Source of the DNA: an uncultured Anaerolineaceae bacterium
GTDB lineage: Bacteria; Chloroflexota; Anaerolineae; Promineifilales; Promineifilaceae
Length of the DNA stretch: 45,561 nt
Assembly: GCA_937967805.1 (NCBI GenBank)
Contig: CALBTC010000130.1
Location: 1 to 45,561 of the forward strand
Direction: 5' to 3'
Below the pieces are notes generated by a model that searched no databases, was not told the origin of the DNA, and saw only the letters and a list, made by a program, of their open reading frames with translations. How positions within the stretch are numbered: position 1 is the first letter of the stretch; each line of letters starts with the position of its first letter. Position numbers and translations under genes: made by a program. Below, piece by piece: positions 33,824-41,590 of this stretch.

Positions 33824-34927
33824 TTACAAGATCAACATCGCATCGCCGAAAGAGAAGAAGCGATATTTTTGGGCAACGGCCGTTTCATAAGCGCGCAGCA
33901 TAAAATCACGTCCGGCAAAGGCGGCCACCAGCATCAGCAGACTAGAGTGGGGCAGGTGAAAGTTGGTGATCATGGCGTCCACGGCGCGGAATTTGTAGCC
34001 GGGGTAGATGAACAAATCGGTGGGAGCGGTGAAGGCAGCGACAGGCTTCCAGGGGCAAAAGCTGCTTGTCTCGCCGCTGGCGTCCCGCTGGCTGATGGTT
34101 TGCAGCGTGCCGTTGATCCCGGCGGAGCGGAGCGCGGCCGTTTCCAGCGTGCGTACCGAAGTGGTGCCAACGGCAATTAATCGACCCCCGGCCAGCTTGG
34201 CCTCATTGATTCGTTTGGCGCTTTCCGGCGTCAGGCTGGCCCATTCGCTGTGGATGATGTGCTGCTCAACCCGCTCCGCTTCGACCGGCTTGAAGGTGTC
34301 CAGACCGACATGCAGCGTCACCGTCTCAAAAATGACGCCTTTTTCGCGCAGCGCCAGCAGCAAATCGCCGGTAAAGTGCAGCCCGGCAGTGGGTGCCGCT
34401 GCTGAGCCGGCCGGTCGGGAATAAACGGTCTGGTACCGTTCCGGCTCGTCTAAATGCTGGTGGATGTAGGGCGGCAGCGGCGTGTGGCCGATGGTTTCCA
34501 GCCACTCCTCCAGCGGCTGGTTGAAGCTGAGTTCGCGCTGTGGACCTTCGAGAACGGCCGTTACCGTGGCTACCAGTTCCGTCTCTTCACCAGCCTGGTC
34601 CAGCAGGTGAATCTCGCTGCCTTCGCTTAGCCGTTTGCCGCCGACCATGGCCTGCCAGCGGCCGTTTTCTTTCTCGGCAAGAAGTAGAAGTTCTACCTGG
34701 CCGCCGGTAGGTTTACTGCCGTACAGTCGAGCGGGAATGACGCGGCTGTTGTTGGCTACCAAAACATCGCCCGGCTCAAAATAGTCGAGAATCTCGGTGA
34801 AGGTTTTGTGGTTGATGGACTGTTCCGCCCGATTCAAAACCATTAGACGGGAGGCGTCTCTTTGCGGCAACGGCCGTTGGGCAATCAGCTCCGGCGGTAA
34901 TGTGTAATCAAAATCAGCAGTTTTCAT
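33824..34927 (-). CDS. queA: S-adenosylmethionine:tRNA ribosyltransferase-isomerase
   Basis: Queuosine pathway enzyme that transfers and isomerises the ribosyl part of AdoMet to 7-aminomethyl-7-deazaguanine at the wobble base of tRNA. The 367-residue length is usual. Signatures: DFDYTLPPELIAQRPLPQRD at the start, VLVANNSRVIPARL, PLPPYIHQHLDEPERYQTVYSRPAGSAAAPTAGLHFT, VTLHVGLDTFKPV and NFHLPHSSLLMLVAAFAG near the end. It is followed at 3 bp by the canonical prsW-like gene. Other queuosine genes are not in the window. The upstream region is shared with the divergent toxin-antitoxin promoter. Confidence 0.97.
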   Translation of the reverse strand: MKTADFDYTLPPELIAQRPLPQRDASRLMVLNRAEQSINHKTFTEILDYFEPGDVLVANNSRVIPARLYGSKPTGGQVELLLLAEKENGRWQAMVGGKRLSEGSEIHLLDQAGEETELVATVTAVLEGPQRELSFNQPLEEWLETIGHTPLPPYIHQHLDEPERYQTVYSRPAGSAAAPTAGLHFTGDLLLALREKGVIFETVTLHVGLDTFKPVEAERVEQHIIHSEWASLTPESAKRINEAKLAGGRLIAVGTTSVRTLETAALRSAGINGTLQTISQRDASGETSSFCPWKPVAAFTAPTDLFIYPGYKFRAVDAMITNFHLPHSSLLMLVAAFAGRDFMLRAYETAVAQKYRFFSFGDAMLIL

Positions 34928-34987
34928 ATGCCTATTTTAACTGGCTGCCAAAGAGGAGCAATATGCGGAGAAACATGTAAAGTTCAG

Positions 34988-35017
34988 CTTGACTTAGTCA
35001 AGTTGCTTAGCTAATAT
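34988..35017 (+). promoter_or_regulatory. Promoter with overlapping operator of the toxin-antitoxin operon
   Basis: TTGACT (34989-34994), a 17-bp spacer and TAATAT (35012-35017). A perfect dyad CTTGAC-TTA-GTCAAG (34988-35002) overlaps the -35, as in autoregulated toxin-antitoxin operons. The -10 ends 6 bp before the ATG at 35024, so transcription should start at or next to the start codon. Confidence 0.75.
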
Positions 35018-35023
35018 ACTTTC

Positions 35024-35254
35024 ATGACACAAGTAACAATCCATGAAGCAAAAACCCATCTTTCGCGTCTTATTCGCCGGGCGTTAGCTGGTGAGGAGAT
35101 TATTATTGCCCGGGGGAAACGGCCGTTGGTGAAACTCGTCGTTCTGGACGAGGCCAAACCACAGCGCCGCATCGGCAATGCCAAGTCGCTGATTGTATCG
35201 ATGGCGGATGATTTTGATGCGCCTTTGCCCGAATTTGAGGAATATACTCCTTGA
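35024..35254 (+). CDS. Antitoxin, Phd/YefM-type (VapB-like)
   Basis: A 76-residue antitoxin. The N-terminal DNA-binding part TQVTIHEAKTHLSRLIRRALAGEEIIIARGKRPLVKL is the Phd/YefM fold; the C-terminal 25 acidic residues would cover the toxin. It overlaps the toxin gene by 4 bp (TTGA). There is no SD: the ATG lies where the promoter predicts the mRNA 5' end, so it is probably translated from a leaderless mRNA. The dyad over the -35 fits autorepression. Confidence 0.9.
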   Translation: MTQVTIHEAKTHLSRLIRRALAGEEIIIARGKRPLVKLVVLDEAKPQRRIGNAKSLIVSMADDFDAPLPEFEEYTP

Positions 35255-35634
35255 AACTGCTCCTGGATACCCACGCCTTTTTATGGAGCTTAACCGGTGA
35301 AGGCCTGAGCCAGGCAGCGCAAACCGCCTTTTTGGATGAGGCGAATGAACTTTTCTTGAGCGCAGTCAGCTACTGGGAAATCTGCCTAAAAATGAGCATC
35401 GGCAAGCTCGAATTAGCGCCAAACTGGGTGGCTGTGATTGCTGAAGAAATGAGGGCGAACCAAATTAAGTGGCTGCCCATAGCCCAAGTGCATTGCCAGA
35501 CTCTGATTCAATTACCATTTATCCACAACGATCCCTTTGATCGTTTGCTTATAGCTCAGGTGCAATGCGAAGAAATGACACTGCTTACGTCAGACAAAAA
35601 TATCCACGCGTATTCAATCCAAACACTCTGGTAA
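35251..35634 (+). CDS. Toxin, PIN-domain ribonuclease (VapC type)
   Basis: A 127-residue PIN nuclease that would cut RNA when free of its antitoxin. Acidic residues: Asp in LLLDTHAFLW (6), Glu in SYWEICLK (about 43), Asp in NDPFDRLLIAQ (about 93-97) and Asp in TSDKNIH (about 113), matching the Mg2+ site of the family. It starts with TTG that overlaps the antitoxin stop codon. The C-terminus is complete. Its stop is 2 bp from the end of the convergent methyltransferase. Confidence 0.92.
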   Translation: MKLLLDTHAFLWSLTGEGLSQAAQTAFLDEANELFLSAVSYWEICLKMSIGKLELAPNWVAVIAEEMRANQIKWLPIAQVHCQTLIQLPFIHNDPFDRLLIAQVQCEEMTLLTSDKNIHAYSIQTLW

Positions 35635-35636
35635 TC

Positions 35637-36377
35637 TCATCGAGAATAGATAGGCTCGAGGCAGCTAAGCCAAATCTGTTCTTCAACAATAATCTCTTTT
35701 TCGCGGGCGAGGTGGCTGAGCCGGTTTTCTATTTGCATGGCGACGAGGTCTTCAATCCAGGCATCCTGCCAGTTTTGGCGGAGATGATCGCGCAGCGTTT
35801 CTAAATTAGAGGCGTAGGTGGCAAAGGTGATGCGCTCACGCTCTGCCAAGCGGTACCAGCCTTGCTGCACTGCTTCTTGCAGGGCGTTAGTGGCCTGGTG
35901 ATATTTTTCGTAATCGCTGCCTTCCTGAATCCAGCCGGCTAGATGTCGTTCCTCGTCCAGGCGGACGTAGATGGGGGCCGGTTCGCCGGTGGGATGGATG
36001 TCGAGGAGACGGCCGTTTCTTCCCTTCAACACCCCGTGAGTTTGCTTTAGAGCATGAACCATGCTCTCCGGGGCCATTCATCACAATGACCAGGAGAGCA
36101 GCACCATATCGAATGATTCGTCGGGCGGCAAATCTTCCAGCGGCAGCGCATGGTAGTTGATTTTGGCGGCCAGGCCCGGCGGCAGGTTGGCTTTTGCCGC
36201 GGCGATGCGATCCTCATTGGGATCGATGGCGGTGATGTGGGCGGCATGGGGGGCGAGGTGGGTGGTGATACGGCCGTTGCCACAGCCCACCTCCAATACC
36301 CGCTGTCCGGTTAAATCGCCAGCCATTGCCAGCAGCGCCTCATACTCTCTCTCTTCTGGATCGATTCGTATAGACAT
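35637..36377 (-). CDS. SAM-dependent methyltransferase crossing tandem in-frame TGA TGA (selenoprotein candidate or pseudogene)
   Basis: One frame of 247 codons, ATG 36377 to TAA-type stop at 35637, is broken only by codons 99-100, TGA TGA (36078-36083). Before them lies a class I methyltransferase core: motif I RVLEVGCGNGRITTHL, ITAIDPNEDRI (acidic end of beta2), FDMVLLSWSL (motif IV). After them the next helix and strand continue normally (APESMVHALKQTHGVLK, GRLLDIHPTGEPAP). AAAGGA precedes the ATG. Because the frame after the stops stays open for 146 codons and keeps its sense, the gene is either read through, for example as selenocysteine, or inactivated very recently. A perfect stem-loop begins 10 nt after the second TGA. 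Substrate unknown. Confidence 0.7.
36049..36067 (-). promoter_or_regulatory. Stem-loop 10 nt after the tandem TGA codons (bacterial SECIS-like)
   Basis: On the minus strand AGAGCATG-GTT-CATGCTCT makes a perfect 8-bp stem with a 3-nt loop that begins with G. The loop is 18 nt downstream of the second TGA. Position and a G in the loop fit the general description of bacterial SECIS elements, which lie within the coding region just after the UGA. A chance hairpin remains possible. Confidence 0.35.
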
Positions 36378-36398
36378 GTTAATCCTTTAAACCTCAAC

Positions 36399-36424
36399 TG
36401 TCATGCTGAACGAAGTGAAGCATC
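36399..36424. repeat. Dispersed intergenic repeat of the TGTCATxCTGAxCGAAGxGAAG type
   Basis: TGTCATGCTGAACGAAGTGAAGCATC at 36399-36424 belongs to a family of short intergenic repeats known from many bacterial genomes. It lies between the GH31 gene end and the methyltransferase start. No other feature is seen in this gap. Confidence 0.5.
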
Positions 36425-36456
36425 CCTCCAGAGCAAAATTACTGGAACCTGCGCGG

Positions 36457-38910
36457 CTACTTTTCTTTTTTATTGTCCCAAAGAACCGTTCCTCCGCCGG
36501 CAAAATCTGGCACTTTGTGGGTTCCTGCCTTTAAAATGATTTCGGCTAGCGCATGATGCTGGGTCGATTTTATTTGCCCTTGCCAGGTGCGTAACATGTC
36601 AAAATTTTCAATAATTTCATTCATGTTTTGGGCAATGGCGGCCTTGACGAGCGTTTCCAGGCGGAAGGCGTGCAGCATGTCGGTGATGGTTTCCCGCAGC
36701 CGGTCGCGCGGGGCGGTTAGCCGTGTGCCGCTGGCAGTGAGGCGGAACTCGCTGCTGGGTGTTACAGCTATTGGTTCTGTTTGCCAGCTTTCTCTGGCAT
36801 CGTCGTAACGGGTGTTTAGTTCGATTGGCTGGCCATCAAGCCAGGCGGTGAGCATGGCCTTAGAGCTAATCCCCCGCAGGTGGATGCGATAGCTGCGATT
36901 GGTAGGAATATGGCTGGTGTCGCCGCTGGCCGGATGGATGGTGACGCTCATGACGTTATCCAGCCAATCCTGCTGGAACTTTATGAATCCGTAGCTGCCC
37001 CGTTGATAAGCGAGCGATTCGCCGTCGTCTTCATAAAGCGTGAATTTACCATCGGCCCCGGCGAAGCAGTGCAGGTCGAGCCGTTCGGGATTGTCGATGC
37101 CGCCCCAGCCGACTTTTGGCCCCAGCGGTACAATTGCCCCGGCTTTGGCAAAGAAGGGGATGTCGTGGCGACGGCCGTACTGCACCACCCACCTATCCCC
37201 GGAAAACTGCTCCCCGCTGAAAAAATGATGCCATTTTCCCGGCGGCAGCCAGACCACCTGGCGGCTGAGCTGCGTGTCCGGGTCAGCAGGGGTGGTGTAG
37301 GGGGCGGCGATGAGGTCGGGGCCAAAGGTGTACTGCTGCGGGCAGCGATAGGCTTCGTCCCGCGTGGGGTAATCGTGATACATGGGCCGAATCATCGCTT
37401 CATATTCGGTGGCGTTGCGCCAGGACATGGTGTAAATGTAGGGAATGAGGGCGTGGCGCAATTGCATGGCGTCGCGGGTGACGGCCAGCGTTTCGGCGTC
37501 ATAGCCCCAGGGACGGCGCTCGTGGAATGGGTTTTTGGTGCAGTGCAGCCGAAAAATGGGGCTGAAGACGCCAAACTGCACCCAGCGCGTGTATAGCTCT
37601 GCTTCCTCCAGGCCAAACATGTGCCCGCCAATGTCGTGGCTCCACCAACTGTAGCCAACGTTGGCGGCGGTGGCGGTGAAGTAAGGCTGGAAGTTGAGGC
37701 TGTCCCAATCGACAAACGTATCACCGGAGAAGCCAATCGGGTAGCGGTGGTTGCCTAAGCCGCCCCAGCGCGAGAAGATAAACGGCCGTCGGCGAGCCTG
37801 CTTGCTTCTTTCTCTGCCCAAATCATAAAAGTGTAAATGGTTGAGCCACCACAGCGGGTCAAGCCCCGGCAGGCTGCTTTCTTCACCCTGCTGCCAGTCG
37901 ATCCACCAGAAATCAACGCCTTTGGCTTCTTGTGGATGGTGCAGCAGCTCAAAGTAGGCCCTGGCAAACGCTGGATCGGCGATGTCAAAGGGAACGGCCG
38001 TTTCCCCATCTGCCTCCATCCCCACGCGCTTGGTCATCGCTTCATACTGTGCCTCGTGCGGGCCCACGCCGTCGGCGGGATGCAGGTTGAGCGCGGTTTT
38101 GAGCCCCTGCTCGTGCAGCCAACTGAGGAACTGCTCCGGGTCGGGAAAGAGGTCGCGGTTCCAGGTGTAGCCCGTCCACCCGTCCAGGTGCCAATCCATG
38201 TCGATTATGCAGACGGAAAGCGGCACGTCGTGGGCGCGGAAGTCGCGCATGAGTTGAGTGAGCTCAGCCTGGGTGTAATCCCAGTAGCGGCTCCACCAGT
38301 TGCCCAAGGCCCAGCGGGGCAGCAGCGGCACTGGACCGGTAAGGGCAAAATAGTCGCCCAGGCAGACGCTGTAATCATGGCCGTAGCCAAAAAAGTAAAG
38401 GTCGAGCGCGTCTTTAGACTGGCGCGGTTCCAGCCAGCCGTCTTCGTTGAAAACGAGCGTGTCGGAATCGTCCACCACGGCCCAGCCGCTGCGGGAGAGC
38501 AGTCCCGGTTCCAGTGGGGTACTGCCGCTAACCTGGTCCAGCGTGCGGGTGGTGCCGCGCAAATTGTCCGGGTCTTTATCGCCAAAGTGCCAGACGGTGT
38601 CACTTTCTTTGAGGTGGATTTGCAGGCTGTCGGCCGAGAATGGCTTGTCAATTTTGTAGATTAGCAGCAGGTGGTCGGTTTCGATATAGAGACGGCCGTT
38701 CTCCACCAAATGCTCAAATTCCGGTACAGATTGGTTGCGGTACCAGAACGGCTGGCTGGGGTTGTTTTGAAAACGGCCGTTTTCCTCATACTCCAGCCGA
38801 ATCAGGCGGGAGGTCAAAATTGTAAACCGTGCTGACCTGGCAGTGAGAATGGCATCCGGGTTGGCCATCGACTGGAAATCGAGTTGAAACTGGGAAGGAA
38901 TTTGTGTCAT
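36457..38910 (-). CDS. Glycoside hydrolase family 31 (alpha-glucosidase/alpha-xylosidase type)
   Basis: An 817-residue retaining glycosidase, cytosolic (no signal peptide), cleaving terminal alpha-linked glucose or xylose from oligosaccharides. N-terminal beta-sandwich (about 1-200), TIM barrel (about 200-560) with WSRYWDYTQAEL, IIDMDWHLDGWTGYTWN, the nucleophile Asp in GVDFWWIDWQQG and the acid/base Asp in IGFSGDTFVDWDSL, followed by WWSHDIGGHMFG, then C-terminal beta domains. The tail from about 715 (helical, LRETITDMLHAFRLETLVK) is longer than in typical members. AAGGAGC precedes the ATG. Exact specificity cannot be read; LacI regulators and a sugar-binding protein occur a few kilobases away. 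Confidence 0.93.
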   Translation of the reverse strand: MTQIPSQFQLDFQSMANPDAILTARSARFTILTSRLIRLEYEENGRFQNNPSQPFWYRNQSVPEFEHLVENGRLYIETDHLLLIYKIDKPFSADSLQIHLKESDTVWHFGDKDPDNLRGTTRTLDQVSGSTPLEPGLLSRSGWAVVDDSDTLVFNEDGWLEPRQSKDALDLYFFGYGHDYSVCLGDYFALTGPVPLLPRWALGNWWSRYWDYTQAELTQLMRDFRAHDVPLSVCIIDMDWHLDGWTGYTWNRDLFPDPEQFLSWLHEQGLKTALNLHPADGVGPHEAQYEAMTKRVGMEADGETAVPFDIADPAFARAYFELLHHPQEAKGVDFWWIDWQQGEESSLPGLDPLWWLNHLHFYDLGRERSKQARRRPFIFSRWGGLGNHRYPIGFSGDTFVDWDSLNFQPYFTATAANVGYSWWSHDIGGHMFGLEEAELYTRWVQFGVFSPIFRLHCTKNPFHERRPWGYDAETLAVTRDAMQLRHALIPYIYTMSWRNATEYEAMIRPMYHDYPTRDEAYRCPQQYTFGPDLIAAPYTTPADPDTQLSRQVVWLPPGKWHHFFSGEQFSGDRWVVQYGRRHDIPFFAKAGAIVPLGPKVGWGGIDNPERLDLHCFAGADGKFTLYEDDGESLAYQRGSYGFIKFQQDWLDNVMSVTIHPASGDTSHIPTNRSYRIHLRGISSKAMLTAWLDGQPIELNTRYDDARESWQTEPIAVTPSSEFRLTASGTRLTAPRDRLRETITDMLHAFRLETLVKAAIAQNMNEIIENFDMLRTWQGQIKSTQHHALAEIILKAGTHKVPDFAGGGTVLWDNKKEK

Positions 38911-38984
38911 CCGCTGCTCCTTGTATTTGGGTGTGGTATTGTAGCGGAATTAATGGTGAATCGTGAACTGGGAATAATTATTGT

Positions 38985-39400
38985 TTAATGGCGACGGCCG
39001 TACAAATTCGCAACCACCGCAATCCTAATGCGCTCGGCGATGCGGTAGTTGGTTTTGCGCCAATCGTCCGGGATAAAGCGCTTGACGCGGTAGGGCAACT
39101 GGTGCTTTTGGCTCAAGGCAAACAGGCGTTTGTGTTGCGCCTGCATGTATTCGCCGGTTGCGCAGCGTCATGGCCCCGCCAAACATCAGATAGTCGGCGT
39201 TGGTTTGTTTGACGGCCGTAAACAATTCCGCTACTTCTGCCGGATCATCACACAAAACCGGGATGAGTGGGATGAGCAGCGCGCTGGTTTGCATATGGGG
39301 TGCTTCGGCTTTGATCTGGCGCAGCACATCCAGCCGTTTGGCAGGGGAAGGGGCAAACTTTTCCAATTGAACGCCCAGCCGACGCCTTTTTTTACATCTG
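38985..39400 (-). pseudogene. Remnant of a radical SAM protein (spore-photoproduct-lyase/Rv2578c-like), 5'-truncated and frameshifted
   Basis: Only the C-terminal part of a radical SAM enzyme survives. One frame (39025-39400) gives LGVQLEKFAPSPAKRLDVLRQI, then ALLIPLIPVLCDDPAEVAELF and ADYLMFGGAMTLRN, which match the APSPxKRL and PxIPxxND regions. After AAC CGG CGA the frame is lost, but the next frame continues sensibly with EYMQAQHKRLFALSQKHQLP and RFIPDDWRKTNYRIAERI to a TAA at 38985-38987. Removal of one C in AACCGGCG restores LRNGEYMQAQ. The N-terminal CxxxCxxC iron-sulfur motif is absent, and an in-frame stop lies upstream. This is a decayed gene between GH31 and nrfA. Confidence 0.75.
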
Positions 39401-39415
39401 GTTGATTATTTGTGG

Positions 39416-40753
39416 TTAGTCGCCAACGGCCGTACTCACCTCCACACCCGGAATTTGCGAGGCAGCAAGCTGGGCCTGCCGGGCAAAATCAATCGACATG
39501 GCCAATACGCGCGCCGCTTCTTGCGGGCTGTGGAAACCGGTGCTGTTCTCTGAGGAGACAAAATCCCAGCGCAGCGATGCCTGGCGATGCAAATAGCGTG
39601 CCTCTTCTAGCTGAGCATCCGTTGCTCCCGCCTCTTGGGCCGCCACAATGGCGTCAATGGCGTCGATAATCGCTTCCTCAGAGAGGCGCAGCAACTCGGC
39701 CGTGCGGTGTTGGATGGTCAGTATACGCTCTTCCAACAGCGCCTCATCCTGCTGGTGGCAGGTCTGGCACGCCTGGTTAATGTTTGTCAGCGGGCTGCGT
39801 AAATGATGGTCGGAAACTTTCACTGCCCCCTCGCGAATGTAGGGCATGTGGCAGTCGGCGCAGGAAACGCCGGATTGGGCGTGCAGACCGGTGGTCCACA
39901 TTTCGTATTCTGGGTGCTGGATTTTGATCATCGGCGCATTGGTTTCGGCATGGGTCCAGTCAGCAAACTCGTACTCATCGTAATGGTTGGCCATATCGTC
40001 GATGTTTTTGCCCTGGCTCCACGGGAAAGTCAGCACTTTGTCTTCGCCCAGGAAATAATACTCCACGTGGCATTGAGCGCAGACGTAGGTGCGCATTTCC
40101 TGACGGCTGGCCTGGGTCCAGTCGATCCCTTCGGCCTCCAGCGCGTTGATCAGCGCCGGGCGAGTCAGGCGAAGTTCCATCGTTTCCGGGTCGTGGCAGT
40201 CAGCACAGGATGAGCCAATGTGCAGGCTGTCTCTTAGCTCGTTGTAGGGGGTGCTGTTGAACGTTTCCCAGCCCATTTCAGCAATGAGTTGAGGCGCTTC
40301 GGCCGCATGGCAGTTGGCGCAGGCACCGGGCTGGCTAACGACCTCAACCCGCTCCGTATTTTTTTGATCGATGGTGGTGTAGAAATGGCCACGCTCTTCA
40401 TTATGATCGATACTAAAGGCGTATCCGGCCCAGAGACGAATCATTGCCGGGTAGCGCTCCAGCTTGCTGTAGGGTACCGAGCCGCCATACGGGGTGCTAA
40501 TGGTGTCGTCCTGAGTACGCAGGAAGGAATCGTATTGACGAGGGAAGTTTTGACCCCAGACGGCCGGGTCCAGCTCATCGGGATCGATATTGACGACGCG
40601 CAGGGGAAATTCGGCCGTTTCTGCCTTGCGCTGTTGGATGTTGGTCAGGAGGGCGGCCAAACCGGCCATGATGACCAGGCCAAGCACAAAAGCAGCGCCT
40701 ATCAGGATAGTCGAACGGCGTCGATTTGGTTCAGGTGGATTTGTTTCGCTCAT
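39416..40753 (-). CDS. nrfA: Pentahaem cytochrome c nitrite reductase (ammonia-forming), membrane-anchored
   Basis: Catalyses six-electron reduction of nitrite to ammonium outside the cytoplasmic membrane. 445 residues with five haem sites: CANCH, CADCH, CAQCH, CADCH and CQTCH. Family marks: KIQHPEYEMWTTGLHAQSGVSCADCHMPY, which contains the active-site His region. The first site, normally CxxCK in NrfA, is CxxCH, as known for some NrfA proteins, so the active-site haem may have another ligand here. The N-terminus (about 14-37) is a hydrophobic anchor after a Pro/Arg-rich start, not a clearly cleaved signal. AAGGAGA precedes the ATG. It follows nrfH by 44 bp. Confidence 0.92.
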   Translation of the reverse strand: MSETNPPEPNRRRSTILIGAAFVLGLVIMAGLAALLTNIQQRKAETAEFPLRVVNIDPDELDPAVWGQNFPRQYDSFLRTQDDTISTPYGGSVPYSKLERYPAMIRLWAGYAFSIDHNEERGHFYTTIDQKNTERVEVVSQPGACANCHAAEAPQLIAEMGWETFNSTPYNELRDSLHIGSSCADCHDPETMELRLTRPALINALEAEGIDWTQASRQEMRTYVCAQCHVEYYFLGEDKVLTFPWSQGKNIDDMANHYDEYEFADWTHAETNAPMIKIQHPEYEMWTTGLHAQSGVSCADCHMPYIREGAVKVSDHHLRSPLTNINQACQTCHQQDEALLEERILTIQHRTAELLRLSEEAIIDAIDAIVAAQEAGATDAQLEEARYLHRQASLRWDFVSSENSTGFHSPQEAARVLAMSIDFARQAQLAASQIPGVEVSTAVGD

Positions 40754-40797
40754 GGTGTCTCCTTGGGTTCAATTAAGGTAAAAATGATTCGGGCAGA

Positions 40798-41298
40798 TCA
40801 TTGGCCATGGCCAACGTCTGAATGGCAGCGCAGGCAGTCAGTTGGCTCTGCTTCGCCTTCGTGGCTAATGGCAACAACCATATCGCCGTGGCAGTAGAGG
40901 CAGTTTTCCTGGGCCACCTCATAGTTCAAGTTGGTAATGCGTATTGGTTCGGGGAAGTCGCCAGTGGTAAAAGCAACGCTGTGGTTCCAGCCATTGATTC
41001 CCTTGATGATATATTTTTCCGGGAATGTGTGCGGCGTGTGGCAGTCGTTGCAGACGGCAACCGCTTTGTGGCTGCCATGGTTCCAGCCGTCAAACACTTC
41101 ACGCATCACGTGGCAGTTGACACATGCTTCGGGATCGTCTGAGAGGTAAGAGGCGCCCTCGGCATAGGCAAAAGTATAGCCTCCCAGCCCTAAAACGCCT
41201 CCCAAAAACCCTGCCAGAAGCAGCCATACCCACAAAGGTTTGGCATGGAAAAACTTTCTCCAAGAGAATATTGTCGATTCTTTTTTTGGATTGCCCAT
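40798..41298 (-). CDS. nrfH: Tetrahaem cytochrome c quinol dehydrogenase, NapC/NirT family
   Basis: Membrane subunit passing electrons from menaquinol to NrfA. 166 residues: short cytoplasmic N-terminus, one membrane helix (PLWVWLLLAGFLGGVLGLGG), then four haem sites CVNCH, CNDCH, CLYCH and CLRCH. HVMREVFDGWNHGSHKAV is the NapC/NirT-type quinol and haem-1 region. ATG 41298 is chosen over 41328 because AAAGGAC lies 8 nt before it and the upstream start has no SD. It forms an operon with nrfA and is preceded by a Crp/Fnr-type palindrome. Confidence 0.93.
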   Translation of the reverse strand: MGNPKKESTIFSWRKFFHAKPLWVWLLLAGFLGGVLGLGGYTFAYAEGASYLSDDPEACVNCHVMREVFDGWNHGSHKAVAVCNDCHTPHTFPEKYIIKGINGWNHSVAFTTGDFPEPIRITNLNYEVAQENCLYCHGDMVVAISHEGEAEPTDCLRCHSDVGHGQ

Positions 41299-41347
41299 AG
41301 GTTGTGTCCTTTTGGTTTGTATCGCCATATTTGGCTACAAAGATACT

Positions 41348-41389
41348 ATTTTATCGGCCTTATAAAGGCGCGACTTTGCGATATCGCAA
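41348..41389 (-). promoter_or_regulatory. NnrR/Fnr-type operator and promoter of nrfHA
   Basis: TTGCG-ATAT-CGCAA at 41376-41389 is a perfect 14-bp palindrome of the form TTGCG-N4-CGCAA, the consensus reported for NnrR/DNR-type Crp/Fnr regulators. On the minus strand a -10, TAAAAT (41353-41348), would give a start near 41341, placing the palindrome at about -41.5, the standard class II activator position. No NnrR gene is visible in the window. Confidence 0.7.
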
Positions 41390-41553
41390 TGATGGTGTGG
41401 CAGGGCCGGACAATGGGAATGTGCTGGCTCTGGCACAGTGAAGGTACATCAGGCAACAGGATAGATCGTAGATTATATTGACTTTTCAGGCAAATTGTTT
41501 TGTTGGTAGAGGTACTTGGATGGTGGGAAAGACAAAGCGGAATTGGCTCTCTG

Positions 41554-41583
41554 TTGAATTATTTTTCCATCGTTTGCTACAAT
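41554..41583 (+). promoter_or_regulatory. Promoter of the DUF309 gene
   Basis: TTGAAT (41554-41559), an 18-bp spacer and TACAAT (41578-41583). The -10 ends 7 bp before the ATG at 41591, so the transcript should start at or just before the start codon; no SD is present. Confidence 0.55.
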
Positions 41584-41590
41584 TTACGGT

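Noticed and set aside
35637..36377. Reassigned genetic code (TGA as Trp or other) to explain the interrupted methyltransferase
   Set aside because: Other genes in the window end with TGA at sensible places, for example the hypothetical at 2204-2206 and the antitoxin at 35252-35254.
36880..38664. Long plus-strand frames (238 and 275 codons) opposite the GH31 gene
   Set aside because: Antisense shadows: no SD, no recognisable domains, and the minus-strand frame is a complete GH31 with catalytic motifs.
40289..40897. 202-codon plus-strand frame opposite nrfA/nrfH
   Set aside because: The minus-strand genes have nine CxxCH sites in total; the antisense frame has no support.
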